Part shown: piece by piece, positions 37,218 to 47,417 of the stretch
Position numbering within the stretch: the stretch's first letter is position 1
Layout of the letters: every line of letters begins with the position of its first letter
DNA from: an uncultured Alphaproteobacteria bacterium
Lineage (GTDB): Bacteria; Pseudomonadota; Alphaproteobacteria; HIMB59
Length of the DNA stretch: 64,000 bases
Direction: 5' to 3'
Assembly: GCA_902619375.1 (NCBI GenBank)
Contig: CACNEB010000001.1
Location: 1 to 64,000 of the forward strand
Notes under the pieces: model-generated
Database searches by the model: none
What the model saw: the letters and a program-made list of their open reading frames with translations, nothing else
Told to the model about the DNA's origin: nothing
Position numbers and translations under genes: made by a program

Positions 37218-37541
37218 ATGATAAACCTTTTTTTAATTATTAGTGCAATTATTGGAGTGGTGCTCATTTTAATTATACTTTTTCAAAAAACTGAAGGTGG
37301 AAGTCTTGGTCTAGGCACTCAAACATCTCTTACAGGTGGAATGACAGCAAATAAATCCTCTTTTTCAGGAATGACTAAAATTACTTATGTTTTAGGTTTT
37401 GGTTTTCTATTTTGGTGTTTGTTTATGGGCGCAATTATTACAAAACAATATTCATCTTCAACTGATTTAGAAACTATTCAAGAAGAAATTATTTTAGACG
37501 ATTCTATAAAGGAAATGATTCCAGAAGTGCCTAATCAGTGA
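37218..37541 (+). CDS. secG: protein-export membrane protein SecG
   Basis: Accessory subunit of the SecYEG translocon. The 107-residue protein has two hydrophobic helices (about 3-22 and 54-75) joined by the Gly-rich loop EGGSLGLGTQTSLTGG, characteristic of SecG. An acidic C-terminal tail follows. It starts 4 bp after tpiA and its stop overlaps the pyrG GTG start by 4 bp. The tpiA-secG-pyrG order is conserved in Alphaproteobacteria. Confidence 0.93.
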   Translation: MINLFLIISAIIGVVLILIILFQKTEGGSLGLGTQTSLTGGMTANKSSFSGMTKITYVLGFGFLFWCLFMGAIITKQYSSSTDLETIQEEIILDDSIKEMIPEVPNQ

Positions 37542-39157
37542 AATTAATTTTCGTTACCGGAGGTGTTGTTTCATCGCTAGGTAAGGGAATAGTCACTGCA
37601 TCACTAGCCTCTCTTCTTAGATCCAGAGGTATTAAACTAAAAATTAGAAAATTAGATCCATATTTAAACGTTGATCCTGGAACAATGAGTCCGTATCAAC
37701 ACGGTGAAGTTTATGTCACTGATGACGGCTATGAGACTGATTTAGACTTAGGCCATTATGAGAGATTTACAGATATAAAATGTTCTAAAAATGACTCTAT
37801 TTCATCGGGTAAAATTTACTCGACTATACTATCAAAGGAAAGAAAAGGCGAATATTTAGGATCTACAGTACAAGTAATACCTCACGTTACTGAAGAAATT
37901 AAAAATTCGATAAAAAAATCAACTAATAAGGATGATGTTATTATTTGTGAGATAGGGGGCACTGTTGGTGATATTGAAAGTCTTCCTTTCTTGGAAGCCA
38001 TAAGACAATTTAAAAATGAAAGACAGCTAGACACACTTCTCATACATTTAACTTTACTTCCATATATAGAAACATCTGGTGAAATTAAAACAAAGCCCAC
38101 TCAGCACTCTGTAAAAGAGCTTTTAAATGCTGGAATTCAGCCTGATATAATTGTTTGTAGAAGTAATAAAAAAATAAAGTATGAAGAAATCCAAAAAATT
38201 AGTTTGTTTTGTAACGTACCAACTAATGCTGTAATTCCATCCTATGATGTTGGGAGCATTTACCAAGTGCCTTCTTTATTATCAAAATCCAAATTAGATG
38301 ACTTAGTTATAAAAAATTTAAATATAAAATCTAAAAAGAAAAAAGATCTCTCAAAATGGACAAACTTTGAGGTATTAGAGTCAAGAGCAAAAGAGGAACT
38401 AAATATATTTATAATTGGAAAATATGTTCATTTAAAAGATAGTTATAAATCTCTCTATGAAGCTATTTATCATGCAGGTGTTCACAATAAAGTAAATGTT
38501 AAAATCAAATGGATTGACTCTGAGACAATAAACAAAAAAAATGTTGATGAGTTATTAATTAAGGCCTCAGGTATTCTTATACCTGGTGGTTTTGGTAATA
38601 GAGGTATAAGTGGAAAAATAGAAGCTATTAGGTATGCTAGAGAAAATCAAATTCCATTCTTAGGAATATGTTTGGGCATGCAATTATCAATTATTGAATT
38701 TACTAAAAATGTCTTGAAAATGAAAAACTCAGGTAGCTCTGAATTTGGCAAGCATACTAATAATGTCATATCGTTAATGACCGAATGGAGTAAAAAAAAT
38801 CAAAAGGTTACAAGAACAAAAGAAAATGACTTAGGTGCTACTATGAGATTGGGCTCTTATCCTTGTTATATAAAACATAAATCTTTAGCCTCAAAGATTT
38901 ATAAAAAAAAATTAATTCATGAAAGACATAGACATAGGTATGAAGTGAATCCTAAATATAGATCTTCAATAGAAAAAAAAGGTCTTGTCTTTTCTGGATT
39001 TTCAAAAGATAAAAAATTATTAGAAATTATTGAAAATAAATATCACAAATGGTTCCTAGGTGTTCAATTTCATCCTGAGTTGAAATCTAAACCGTTTAAG
39101 CCTCACCCTATATTTTTCTCATTCATAAAAAATAGTTTAATGAATAAAAATGCCTAG
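37538..39157 (+). CDS. pyrG: CTP synthase
   Basis: Aminates UTP to CTP using glutamine. The 539-residue protein has the synthetase domain with GGVVSSLGKG (8-17), DPYLNVDPGTMSPYQHGEV and EIGGTVGDIESLPFLEA, and a C-terminal amidotransferase with ILGICLGMQLS-type nucleophile (reading LGICLGMQLS) and VQFHPELKSKP. All key residues are present and length is normal. The start is GTG at 37538 in a GTGA overlap with secG. kdsA begins 8 bp before its stop. Confidence 0.97.
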   Translation: MKLIFVTGGVVSSLGKGIVTASLASLLRSRGIKLKIRKLDPYLNVDPGTMSPYQHGEVYVTDDGYETDLDLGHYERFTDIKCSKNDSISSGKIYSTILSKERKGEYLGSTVQVIPHVTEEIKNSIKKSTNKDDVIICEIGGTVGDIESLPFLEAIRQFKNERQLDTLLIHLTLLPYIETSGEIKTKPTQHSVKELLNAGIQPDIIVCRSNKKIKYEEIQKISLFCNVPTNAVIPSYDVGSIYQVPSLLSKSKLDDLVIKNLNIKSKKKKDLSKWTNFEVLESRAKEELNIFIIGKYVHLKDSYKSLYEAIYHAGVHNKVNVKIKWIDSETINKKNVDELLIKASGILIPGGFGNRGISGKIEAIRYARENQIPFLGICLGMQLSIIEFTKNVLKMKNSGSSEFGKHTNNVISLMTEWSKKNQKVTRTKENDLGATMRLGSYPCYIKHKSLASKIYKKKLIHERHRHRYEVNPKYRSSIEKKGLVFSGFSKDKKLLEIIENKYHKWFLGVQFHPELKSKPFKPHPIFFSFIKNSLMNKNA

Positions 39158-39974
39158 ATCTGTCCAATTATCTAAAAATCTTATTAAAAATGATACTGAT
39201 AGACTAACTTTAATATCTGGCCCATGCTTATTAGAAAATGAAAAATTAGTCAGAAAAGTTGCACAATCTCTTATTAAATATACAAAAAAAGAAAAGTTTA
39301 ATTTAGTATTCAAGTGTAGTTTTGACAAAGCTAACAGAAGCTCTCATAAAACAATACGTCATAAAATTTCGCTAGATAAATCAATAGATATATTAAAAAA
39401 TCTCAAAAAAGATTTAAAAATATCTATCACTTCCGACGTTCATGAGACTTTTCAAGTTGATAAGTTGGCTGAATTCCTTGATGTAATACAAATTCCAGCT
39501 TTTTTATGTAGGCAAACAGATTTAATAAAAGCTGCTGCACAAACAAAAAAGATTGTCAATGTTAAAAAAGGACAGTTTTTATCACATAAAGAAGTTTCAA
39601 ATATCATCAATAAAATTGAAAATGAAAATAACAAAAAAATATTGATAACTGAAAGGGGGAATTCATTTGGATATAATTATTTAATAAATGACTTTAAAGG
39701 TATCCATTTAATGAAAACATTTGGATACCCAATTATTTTTGACTCAACTCACAGTGTGCAACTACCTGGTGGATTGGGTAAAAAAAGTGGAGGTGCTAGA
39801 GAGTATGTGACACCATTATCGAAAGCTGCTTCATCTTTAAGGATTGCAGGTTTCTTCATTGAAACTCACCCTAACCCAGAAACGGCATTAAGTGACGGTC
39901 CTAATATGGTATATTTAAATAAGATGCCAGAACTCTTAAATGCTATAAACAAAATAAATAAGGCGGCAAAATAA
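39150..39974 (+). CDS. kdsA: 3-deoxy-8-phosphooctulonate synthase (KDO-8-P synthase)
   Basis: Condenses phosphoenolpyruvate with arabinose 5-phosphate for the lipopolysaccharide inner core. The 274-residue protein has LISGPCLLENE, FKCSFDKANRSS, TSDVHETFQV, IQIPAFLCRQTDL, LITERGNSFGYN and FDSTHSVQLPGG. It fits with the lpx block elsewhere in the window, showing full LPS synthesis. The ATG at 39150 overlaps pyrG by 8 bp and eno starts directly at the next base after its stop. Confidence 0.96.
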   Translation: MPRSVQLSKNLIKNDTDRLTLISGPCLLENEKLVRKVAQSLIKYTKKEKFNLVFKCSFDKANRSSHKTIRHKISLDKSIDILKNLKKDLKISITSDVHETFQVDKLAEFLDVIQIPAFLCRQTDLIKAAAQTKKIVNVKKGQFLSHKEVSNIINKIENENNKKILITERGNSFGYNYLINDFKGIHLMKTFGYPIIFDSTHSVQLPGGLGKKSGGAREYVTPLSKAASSLRIAGFFIETHPNPETALSDGPNMVYLNKMPELLNAINKINKAAK

Positions 39975-41246
39975 ATGAAAATTAAAAATATAACAGCAAG
40001 AGAAATTTTTGATAGTAGGGGTAACCCAACTGTAGAATGTGAAATGATATTTGAAAATATACCATATCCATTTCGTGGAATGGTTCCATCAGGTGCATCC
40101 ACAGGAAAATTTGAAGCATTAGAATTAAGAGATTTAGACACAAATAGAATGAGTGGCAAAGGTGTCTTAAAAGCTGTATCAAATGTTAACAAACTCATAA
40201 AACCAAAAATTTTAGATAAAAGTTTTGCTGATTTCAGAGAATTTGACCAACTCCTAATAGATTTAGATGGTACAGAAAATAAATCAAATTATGGAGCAAA
40301 CGCTATTTTATCTCTTAGTCTTGCTTACTATAAGGCTTGGTCTTATGCAAACTTTGGTGCAATATTTCTTTCCCAGGGTTTAGATAATTTAATTATTCCT
40401 GTTCCAATGTTGAATGTAATAAATGGCGGACAACATGCTGATAATGATGTTGATTTTCAAGAATTTATGATTTTACCAATAGGATTTAAATCTTTAACTG
40501 AAGCTTTATCTTCAACACATTCTGTAATAGCGAATATAAAAAAAGAATTAAAATCTAGATCTTTAAATACTAATCTTGGCGATGAAGGGGGTTTTGCTCC
40601 TAATTTAAAATCTCATTTAGATGTTTTAGATTTAATATGTAATTCAATTTCAAAAGCAGGCTTTAAATTAAATGATCACTTTAAAATTTCATTAGATGCA
40701 GCTTCTAGTGAGTTTTACTCTGATGGAAAATATAATTTCGAAGGTAACTCATATTCAACAGAAGAAATGATTAGTGTTTATGAAAATATTTGTAAAAACT
40801 ATCCTATTTTTTCAATTGAAGATGCACTTAATGAAGAAGATTATGAAGGTTGGGTAAAAATTACAAATAAACTTGGTTCAAAGATACGATTAGTTGGTGA
40901 TGATCTTTTTGTTACAAATATACAAAAGTTACAAACTGGTATAGATGAAAAACAAGCTAACAGTATTTTAATTAAATTGAATCAAATAGGCACAGTTAAA
41001 GAAACTTTAGAAGCTATTAACCTAGCGACAGATAATAGTTTTGCATCTATTATGTCTCATAGGTCAGGAGAAACTGAAGATTCTTTTATCTCAGATTTAG
41101 CTGTTGCTTCACGCTGTCCTTTGATTAAAACTGGTTCATTAGCTAGATCTGATAGAGTTGCAAAATACAATCAGTTACTTAGAATATCAGAAAATGACAA
41201 TATTAAAGGGTATGCTGGTGAATTAAGTGAAGTTTTTAAAAGCTAG
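39975..41246 (+). CDS. eno: enolase
   Basis: Glycolytic enzyme making phosphoenolpyruvate and a common RNA degradosome partner. The 423-residue protein shows IFDSRGNPTVE, PSGASTGKFEALELRD, NVINGGQHADN, QEFMILPIG, LGDEGGFAPN, catalytic metal ligands in the region SLDAASSEF to DALNEEDYEGW, and SHRSGETEDSFISDLAVA. Length is normal. It starts at the base after the kdsA stop, and the next gene overlaps its end by 20 bp. Confidence 0.97.
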   Translation: MKIKNITAREIFDSRGNPTVECEMIFENIPYPFRGMVPSGASTGKFEALELRDLDTNRMSGKGVLKAVSNVNKLIKPKILDKSFADFREFDQLLIDLDGTENKSNYGANAILSLSLAYYKAWSYANFGAIFLSQGLDNLIIPVPMLNVINGGQHADNDVDFQEFMILPIGFKSLTEALSSTHSVIANIKKELKSRSLNTNLGDEGGFAPNLKSHLDVLDLICNSISKAGFKLNDHFKISLDAASSEFYSDGKYNFEGNSYSTEEMISVYENICKNYPIFSIEDALNEEDYEGWVKITNKLGSKIRLVGDDLFVTNIQKLQTGIDEKQANSILIKLNQIGTVKETLEAINLATDNSFASIMSHRSGETEDSFISDLAVASRCPLIKTGSLARSDRVAKYNQLLRISENDNIKGYAGELSEVFKS

Positions 41247-41514
41247 TAGTTTAATAAATTTCTTTTTTATATTTGTATTGATTTACCTGGTATATCACAC
41301 AGTTTATGGAAAGTTCAATATTGGAAATTACTTAATTTATCAATTTGAGGAAAAAATGTATAAAAAATTGCAATCCAATCTCGATCAAAAAATGTTAGAT
41401 ATTAATATTGATTTACAATCTATCTATTCTAATAAAGAGGATTATATTGATGAAATTACAAAGCAGAATAACCCTAATATTCAAGATGGAGAGACCATAT
41501 TAAAATTAGATTAA
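41227..41514 (+). CDS. ftsB: FtsB/DivIC-type septum formation initiator
   Basis: A 95-residue protein with one N-terminal hydrophobic helix (about 9-27), then a polar, coiled-coil-like region, the FtsB/DivIC layout. FtsB links FtsL and FtsQ at the division septum. Sequence similarity is weak (YHTVYGKFNIGNYL after the helix), so the call leans on the eno-ftsB-pdhA order that is conserved in Alphaproteobacteria. The start is GTG at 41227 inside eno; no later ATG would keep the helix. Confidence 0.75.
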   Translation: MKFLKASSLINFFFIFVLIYLVYHTVYGKFNIGNYLIYQFEEKMYKKLQSNLDQKMLDINIDLQSIYSNKEDYIDEITKQNNPNIQDGETILKLD

Positions 41515-41515
41515 G

Positions 41516-42493
41516 ATGAATAAAAAAAATAAAAATAATTTTACAAACGACCAGTTACTGAAGTTTTACGAAAAAATGTTTTTAATTAGAAAATTTGAAG
41601 AGAAAGCTGCTCAATTATATGGAGCTGGAAAAATTGGAGGTTTTTGTCATTTATACATTGGCCAAGAGGCTGTTGTCACAGGAATTCTTTCTTCTATTAA
41701 CTCAGAGGATACCGTTATCACTGCTTATAGAGATCATGGACATATATTAGCTCGTGGAGTAGATCCTAAACTAGTAATGGCTGAATTGACTGGAAGGAAA
41801 GATGGAATTTCAAAAGGCAAGGGTGGATCAATGCACATGTTCTCCAAAGCTAATAGATTTTATGGTGGACACGGTATCGTTGGAGCACAAGTACCTTTAG
41901 GCGTTGGCATAGGTTTCGCACATAAATACAGAAACGAAAAAAAGATTTCAAGAGTCTATTTAGGGGATGGAGCTATGAGTAATGGCCAAGTTTTTGAGGC
42001 ATTTAATTTAGCATCACTTTGGGAGTTACCAGTATTATTTATTATCGAAAACAATAAATACGGAATGGGTACATCTATTGGAAGGTCTGCAGCAGGAGGT
42101 GAGTTGTACGAACGAGCAACTGTATTTGGTATTAAAGGTGAAAAAGTAGACGGAATGAATTTTTTTAATGTAAGTGAGTCAGCTATAAGGGGAAGAGAAT
42201 ATATCGAAAAAAATTCTAAGCCCTACATTATTGAAATGGATACATATAGATTTAGAGGCCATTCAATGTCTGATCCTGGTCTATACAGGACTAAAGATGA
42301 AGTTAATAAAATGAAAGAGATAGACCCTGTGTTAATGATGAAAGAAACTTTATTAAATGATTATAATATTCAAGAGGACATGATTAAAGATATTGAAAGT
42401 GATATTAAGAAACAAATTAAAGATGTAGAAAAATTTTCACTTGAGTCGCCACTTCCAGATTTAAAAGAATTATACACCGAGGTATATTTATGA
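41516..42493 (+). CDS. pdhA: pyruvate dehydrogenase E1 component, alpha subunit
   Basis: Thiamine-diphosphate-binding half of the E1 heterotetramer that decarboxylates pyruvate. The 325-residue protein has LYIGQEAVVTG, YRDHGHILARG, the TPP/Mg motif GDGAMSNGQVFEAFNLA ending with NNKYGMGTS, and the phosphorylation-loop-like YRFRGHSMSDPG. It starts one base after ftsB and overlaps pdhB by 4 bp. It belongs to the pdhA-pdhB-pdhC-lpd cluster. Confidence 0.96.
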   Translation: MNKKNKNNFTNDQLLKFYEKMFLIRKFEEKAAQLYGAGKIGGFCHLYIGQEAVVTGILSSINSEDTVITAYRDHGHILARGVDPKLVMAELTGRKDGISKGKGGSMHMFSKANRFYGGHGIVGAQVPLGVGIGFAHKYRNEKKISRVYLGDGAMSNGQVFEAFNLASLWELPVLFIIENNKYGMGTSIGRSAAGGELYERATVFGIKGEKVDGMNFFNVSESAIRGREYIEKNSKPYIIEMDTYRFRGHSMSDPGLYRTKDEVNKMKEIDPVLMMKETLLNDYNIQEDMIKDIESDIKKQIKDVEKFSLESPLPDLKELYTEVYL

Positions 42494-43860
42494 AAATACT
42501 TCTACCAGCTTTATCTCCAACAATGGAAACAGGTAACTTAGTAAAATGGTTAGTTAAAGAGGGAGATAGTGTAGTTTCAGGAGATATTTTAGCAGAAATT
42601 GAGACTGATAAAGCTACTATGGAACTAGAGTCACCCGATGATGGTAAAGTTGAGAAAATACTAGTTAAAGAGGGCACCGAAAATATAAGTGTTAATACTG
42701 AGATAGCTCTACTTAAAGTTGATGGTGAGGAAATAGAAGAGATACCAGAAAAACCTATTGCAAAATCTCCGCAAGTCTCCTCTAACGCATCTGAACCTCT
42801 TTCATCAGAAGTAAATATTTCAATGAATTCTCTTTTAAATCAAACAAAAGAAAATTCAGGTGGAAAGAATTGGTCTGAAAAAGAAATATCTATGAGAGAG
42901 GCATTGAATCAAGCTATTGAAGAAGAAATGATATTAGACGAAGACGTTTTTCTTTTAGGAGAAGAGGTAGCTGAATACGATGGTGCATATAAAGTAACCC
43001 AAGGGCTTCTTGATAAATTTGGATCAAAAAGGGTTTTAGATACTCCTATTTCTGAGCATGGTTTTACAGGTTTAGCTATTGGAGCAGCCATGGCAGGACT
43101 TAAACCTATATGTGAATTTATGACTTTTAATTTTTCTATGCAAGCGATTGATCAAATAGTTAATTCTGCTGCTAAATCTTTATATATGTCAGGCGGAGAA
43201 ATAAATGTTCCAATAGTTTTTCGAGGCCCAAATGGTGCTGCGGCTAGAGTTGGAGCACAACATAGCCAATGTTTTATATCTTGGTTCTCTCATATTCCAG
43301 GCTTGATAGTAATTGCTCCTTCAAATGCAAGAGATGCAAAAGGTTTATTAAAATCATCTATTCGAAATCCCAATCCTGTTGTTTTTTTAGAACATGAATT
43401 ACTTTATAAAGAAAAAACTAAAGTTCCTGAAGAGAACGATTTTTTAATTCCTATTGGTAAAGGCAATCTTATTAAAGAAGGTAAAGATGTCACTATTATT
43501 GGTTTTTCAATGACTGTTCAAAGAATATTAAACGCCCTTCCATCAATTGAAAAACTGGGGATTAGTCCTGATATTATAGATCTAAGATCAATTAAACCTC
43601 TAGATGAAGAATTGATATATAATTCCGTTAAGAAAACCAATAGAGTTGTAATTGTTGAGGATGGCTTTGGTAATACAAGTTTTGGATCACACTTATCTTA
43701 TTTAATCCAATCAAATTGCTTTGATTTCCTTGACTCAGAAATAATTAAAGTTAGTGGAAAAGATGTCCCAATGCCATATGCAGAAAATTTAGAAAAATTG
43801 GCATTACCCAACACTGATGAAATTGTATCTGCTGTTAAAAAAGTGTCATATATAAATTAA
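42490..43860 (+). CDS. pdhB: pyruvate dehydrogenase E1 component, beta subunit with N-terminal lipoyl domain
   Basis: A 456-residue fusion of a lipoyl domain (1-80, lipoyl Lys41 in ETDKATMELESP), a Ser/Glu linker (about 80-130) and the E1 beta transketolase-like domain (INQAIEEEMILDE, GLAIGAAMAGLKPICEFMTF, FRGPNGAAARVGAQHSQ, DLRSIKPLDEE). An E1 beta carrying its own lipoyl arm is characteristic of Alphaproteobacteria. It gives the complex lipoyl domains on two kinds of subunit. It overlaps pdhA by 4 bp and pdhC by one base. Confidence 0.96.
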   Translation: MKILLPALSPTMETGNLVKWLVKEGDSVVSGDILAEIETDKATMELESPDDGKVEKILVKEGTENISVNTEIALLKVDGEEIEEIPEKPIAKSPQVSSNASEPLSSEVNISMNSLLNQTKENSGGKNWSEKEISMREALNQAIEEEMILDEDVFLLGEEVAEYDGAYKVTQGLLDKFGSKRVLDTPISEHGFTGLAIGAAMAGLKPICEFMTFNFSMQAIDQIVNSAAKSLYMSGGEINVPIVFRGPNGAAARVGAQHSQCFISWFSHIPGLIVIAPSNARDAKGLLKSSIRNPNPVVFLEHELLYKEKTKVPEENDFLIPIGKGNLIKEGKDVTIIGFSMTVQRILNALPSIEKLGISPDIIDLRSIKPLDEELIYNSVKKTNRVVIVEDGFGNTSFGSHLSYLIQSNCFDFLDSEIIKVSGKDVPMPYAENLEKLALPNTDEIVSAVKKVSYIN

Positions 43861-45143
43861 TGTTATATGAAGTTAATTTACCTTCTTTATCTCCCACAAT
43901 GGAGGAGGGTAAAATTGTTAAGTGGATAAAAAAAGAAAAAGATCCAATATTAAGTGGTGAGGTTTTATTCGAAGTTGAAACAGATAAAGCTACAATGGAG
44001 TACGAGTCACCAGAAGATGGGTATATTGCTAAAATAATATCCAAGGAAGGTGAAACAGCAAACGTTAATCAATTAGTTGCAATAATTTCAGACGATTTGA
44101 CTTTTACACAAGAGGATATAAATAATTTTCTTAAAAATAATAATTCAGATAATAAAATACAAACTTTAGCAATAAATCCTTCTAAAAATGATAAAGATTT
44201 TGTTTCAGACAAAATATTAATTACACCCTTAGCTAAAAAAATAGCTCAAAAAAAAAATATAGATATTTCAAAAATAAAATCGATTTCAAGAAGAATACAT
44301 ACTGATGATCTTGATATAAATGAAAATTTTGATAACGGGGCTATAAGAGTATTTATATCCCCACTTGCCAAAAAAATCTCAAATGAAAAATCTATAGATT
44401 TATCAAAATTAAAAGGTACTGGTCCAGATAATAGAATTATTTTAAGAGATGTATCAGACTCAAATCATTTGTCTGAAAGCCCTAATGTTAATAGATTACG
44501 ACAAGCTATTGCAAAAGCAACAACACATTCCAAAAATAACATTCCACATTTTTATTTAAATACTAGAGTGAATATGGCTACCCTATTAAAATTTAGAAAA
44601 GATCAAAAATTAAAAGGTAATAAGTACTCTTTAAATGCGATATTAATGCAATCTATATCAAATGCATTCAAAGCATTTCCAGACTCAAATTGTACATATA
44701 AAGATAATGGTGAATTTTTTATTAATAAAGATCATAATATTGGTATTGCCGTTGACTCTAAGTTTGGCTTAAAAATGCCTGTAATCAAAAAGATAAATAA
44801 TTTTAGTTTAAATGAAATTAACTCCAATCTTAATGAAAAGATAAATTTAACAAGAGATAATAAACTTTCTCCCTCTGATCTGTCAGATGGTGTCATAAGT
44901 ATATCTAATTTGGGTTCATTTAATATCCGTAGTTTTGATGCTATTATTTTACCAGGACAAACATACATATTAGCAGTTGGACAGATTTTTGAGGATGTTT
45001 TTGTGGACAAAGGTAAGATTGAAATAGGGAGTTTTATAAATTTGACATTATCATGTGATCATAGAGCTGTTGATGGAGTTTTAGCATCACAATTTTTTTC
45101 TAGTATTGTACAAAATTTAGAAAATATTTCAGATGACAATTAA
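43860..45143 (+). CDS. pdhC: pyruvate dehydrogenase E2 (dihydrolipoamide acetyltransferase) with two subunit-binding-like segments
   Basis: Core acetyltransferase of the complex, 427 residues. One lipoyl domain (1-80, Lys43 in ETDKATMEYESP) is followed by two similar segments: 119-152 begins ITPLAKKIAQKKNIDISKIK and 165-199 begins ISPLAKKISNEKSIDLSKLK. Only the second has the GTGPDNRI core of a peripheral-subunit-binding domain; the first looks like a degenerate duplicate. The catalytic domain ends with LSCDHRAVDGVLASQF, including the active His. It overlaps lpd by 11 bp. Confidence 0.95.
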   Translation: MLYEVNLPSLSPTMEEGKIVKWIKKEKDPILSGEVLFEVETDKATMEYESPEDGYIAKIISKEGETANVNQLVAIISDDLTFTQEDINNFLKNNNSDNKIQTLAINPSKNDKDFVSDKILITPLAKKIAQKKNIDISKIKSISRRIHTDDLDINENFDNGAIRVFISPLAKKISNEKSIDLSKLKGTGPDNRIILRDVSDSNHLSESPNVNRLRQAIAKATTHSKNNIPHFYLNTRVNMATLLKFRKDQKLKGNKYSLNAILMQSISNAFKAFPDSNCTYKDNGEFFINKDHNIGIAVDSKFGLKMPVIKKINNFSLNEINSNLNEKINLTRDNKLSPSDLSDGVISISNLGSFNIRSFDAIILPGQTYILAVGQIFEDVFVDKGKIEIGSFINLTLSCDHRAVDGVLASQFFSSIVQNLENISDDN

Positions 45144-46506
45144 TTATGATTTAACAATAGTTGGTGGCGGTCCTGGTGGTTATGTTGCTGCTATAAAAGC
45201 CGCACAACTTGGTATGAAGGTTGCTTTATTTGAAGAGGATAAACTAGGAGGTGTATGTCTTAATTGGGGATGTATTCCAACTAAATCATTACTACATTCA
45301 GCAGAATTCATGGAAGAGGCTAATCATTTTGGGCTTGATAAGAAAGATCTTACTAAAATTGCTCTAGATAAAGTTGTTGAAATGTCAAGAACAGCATCTG
45401 ATAATTTATCAAAAGGTGTCAACTCACTTATGAAAAAAAATAAAATAGATATTTATAAACATCGAGCATATCCAAAAAAAATTGATAATGAATTTTTTGT
45501 AAATACAACTTCAGATGAAATTTCCTCTAAGAATATGATTATTGCTACAGGATGCAAACCTAGAACAATTGGTGACATTAAATTTTCTAATTTAATTTGG
45601 AGTTCTAAAGAAGCAATGATACCTAAATTTCTTCCAAAAAAATTATGTATTATCGGATCAGGAGCTATTGGAATAGAGTTTGCAAGTATTTATAATGCTT
45701 TAGGTTCGGATGTTACAGTGTTTGAGTCTCAAAATAAGATATTACCTCAATTTGATAACGACATTTCAAATGAAGCAAAAAAAATATTTGAAAAAAAGGG
45801 TATTAAATTTGAGTTAAATGCAAAAATTGAAAATATTTTAGAAGATAAAAAAAACGTAACCTTTAAAAATATTGACCAAAACGTTGCATGTGATGCATTA
45901 ATACTATCTGTAGGTGTTATACCTAATATAGATAAAGATTTTATAAGTTCCCTTAACTTAAATCTATCTGATACCGGTTATATAAATACAAATCATAATT
46001 ATGAGACAAATATTAATGGTTTATATGCCATTGGTGATATTATTGGTGCCCCATGGTTAGCTCATAAAGCAATGCACGACGCTATAAATTGTGTGACTCA
46101 TATTTCAACAGGTAATGATACTCATAAACCAAAAGAAAATCATATCCCTGGTTGTATATATAGCTTACCACAAATAGCCACTGTTGGTTTCACTGAACAA
46201 CAACTTAAAGACAATAAGACTCCATACAAGACAGGTAATTTTCCCTTTTTAGCAAATGGTAAATCACAAACTATGTCTAACTCATATGGTTTTGTTAAAA
46301 CGCTCTTTAATTCTGAAACGGGAGAGGTATTGGGTGCACATCTTATCGGACCTGATGTTACAGAAATGATAGCTACATTCGGCTTAGCTATTTCATCTGA
46401 GTCAACAGAAGATGAATTTATTAATACTGTTTTTGCACATCCAACTTTATCTGAGTCTATTCATGAAAGTGTCTTATCAGCTTTTGAAAAACCCTTACAT
46501 TTTTAA
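45133..46506 (+). CDS. lpd: dihydrolipoamide dehydrogenase (E3)
   Basis: FAD enzyme that reoxidises the lipoyl groups. The 457-residue protein has the FAD Rossmann motif GGGPGG (11-16), the redox disulphide Cys42 and Cys47 in [13 protein letters not shown], the NAD motif [28 protein letters not shown] and the C-terminal [12 protein letters not shown] with the catalytic His-Glu pair. It may also serve other 2-oxoacid complexes or glycine cleavage; its position ties it to PDH. It starts 11 bp inside pdhC. Confidence 0.96.
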   Translation: MTINYDLTIVGGGPGGYVAAIKAAQLGMKVALFEEDKLGGVCLNWGCIPTKSLLHSAEFMEEANHFGLDKKDLTKIALDKVVEMSRTASDNLSKGVNSLMKKNKIDIYKHRAYPKKIDNEFFVNTTSDEISSKNMIIATGCKPRTIGDIKFSNLIWSSKEAMIPKFLPKKLCIIGSGAIGIEFASIYNALGSDVTVFESQNKILPQFDNDISNEAKKIFEKKGIKFELNAKIENILEDKKNVTFKNIDQNVACDALILSVGVIPNIDKDFISSLNLNLSDTGYINTNHNYETNINGLYAIGDIIGAPWLAHKAMHDAINCVTHISTGNDTHKPKENHIPGCIYSLPQIATVGFTEQQLKDNKTPYKTGNFPFLANGKSQTMSNSYGFVKTLFNSETGEVLGAHLIGPDVTEMIATFGLAISSESTEDEFINTVFAHPTLSESIHESVLSAFEKPLHF

Positions 46507-46508
46507 AA

Positions 46509-47417
46509 ATGATCAGACATCCAGAAAAAATTAAAAAATTTAATCCTACGACGTTAAAAAAACCTAATTGGCTAAAAGTAAAAGCACCAACATCAAAAAA
46601 ATATTTTGAGACACTAGACATAGTTAAATCTCATAACTTAGTTACTGTCTGTCAAGAAGCTGCATGTCCAAATATTGGAGAATGTTGGGAAAAAAAACAT
46701 GCAACTTTTATGATATTAGGAGATACCTGTACTAGAGCATGCGCATTCTGTAATGTAAAAACTGGTAAACCCTCTGAGCCACCAGATCCAATGGAACCTC
46801 TTAACGTTGCCAAATCTGTTTTAAAATTAGGACTTAAACATGTTGTGGTAACAAGTGTTGACAGAGATGACTTACCTGACGGTGGTGCTCAGCATTTTAT
46901 TGATACTATTAAGTACATAAGAGAACTATCTAATAATACAACAATAGAAATTTTAACACCCGATTTCTTAAGAAAAAATAGAAATTATATTGATATAGCA
47001 AAGGTAAAACCTGATGTTTTCAATCACAACTTAGAAACCGTACCAAGAATTTATAAACAAATTAGACCTGGTTCAAATTATATTGAAAGTTTAAAACTTT
47101 TAAGAGAGGTGAAGGAGTTCGATAGATCAATATTTACAAAGTCTGGTATTATGGTTGGGTTAGGTGAGGAATACTCAGAAATAATTGAGGTATTAAAGGA
47201 TATGAAAAGATCTAATATTGATTTTGTCACTATAGGTCAATACCTTCAACCATCTATTCATCATGAAAAAGTTCATAAGTTTTACACTCCTGAGGAGTTT
47301 AAAAGTCTTTATAATGTTTGTTTAAATCTAGGATTTAAAATGATTTCTTCGTCACCAATGACAAGGTCTAGTTATCACGCAGATGAAGACTTTGAAAAAT
47401 TAAAAAATGTAGTTTAG
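46509..47417 (+). CDS. lipA: lipoyl synthase
   Basis: Radical-SAM enzyme that inserts two sulphurs into octanoyl-lipoyl domains. The 302-residue protein has both iron-sulphur motifs: Cys48, Cys53 and Cys59 (auxiliary cluster) and Cys74, Cys78 and Cys81 in [10 protein letters not shown] (radical-SAM cluster), plus the C-terminal [11 protein letters not shown] serine ligand. It is directly downstream of lpd, so the enzyme that matures PDH is made with it. lipB is not in this window. Its last 4 bp overlap the convergent ispDF gene. Confidence 0.97.
   Translation: MIRHPEKIKKFNPTTLKKPNWLKVKAPTSKKYFETLDIVKSHNLVTVCQEAACPNIGECWEKKHATFMILGDTCTRACAFCNVKTGKPSEPPDPMEPLNVAKSVLKLGLKHVVVTSVDRDDLPDGGAQHFIDTIKYIRELSNNTTIEILTPDFLRKNRNYIDIAKVKPDVFNHNLETVPRIYKQIRPGSNYIESLKLLREVKEFDRSIFTKSGIMVGLGEEYSEIIEVLKDMKRSNIDFVTIGQYLQPSIHHEKVHKFYTPEEFKSLYNVCLNLGFKMISSSPMTRSSYHADEDFEKLKNVV

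Noticed and set aside
39866..40198. A 110-codon minus-strand open frame across kdsA and eno
   Set aside because: Antisense to two highly conserved enzymes; no family resemblance and no independent start signal.
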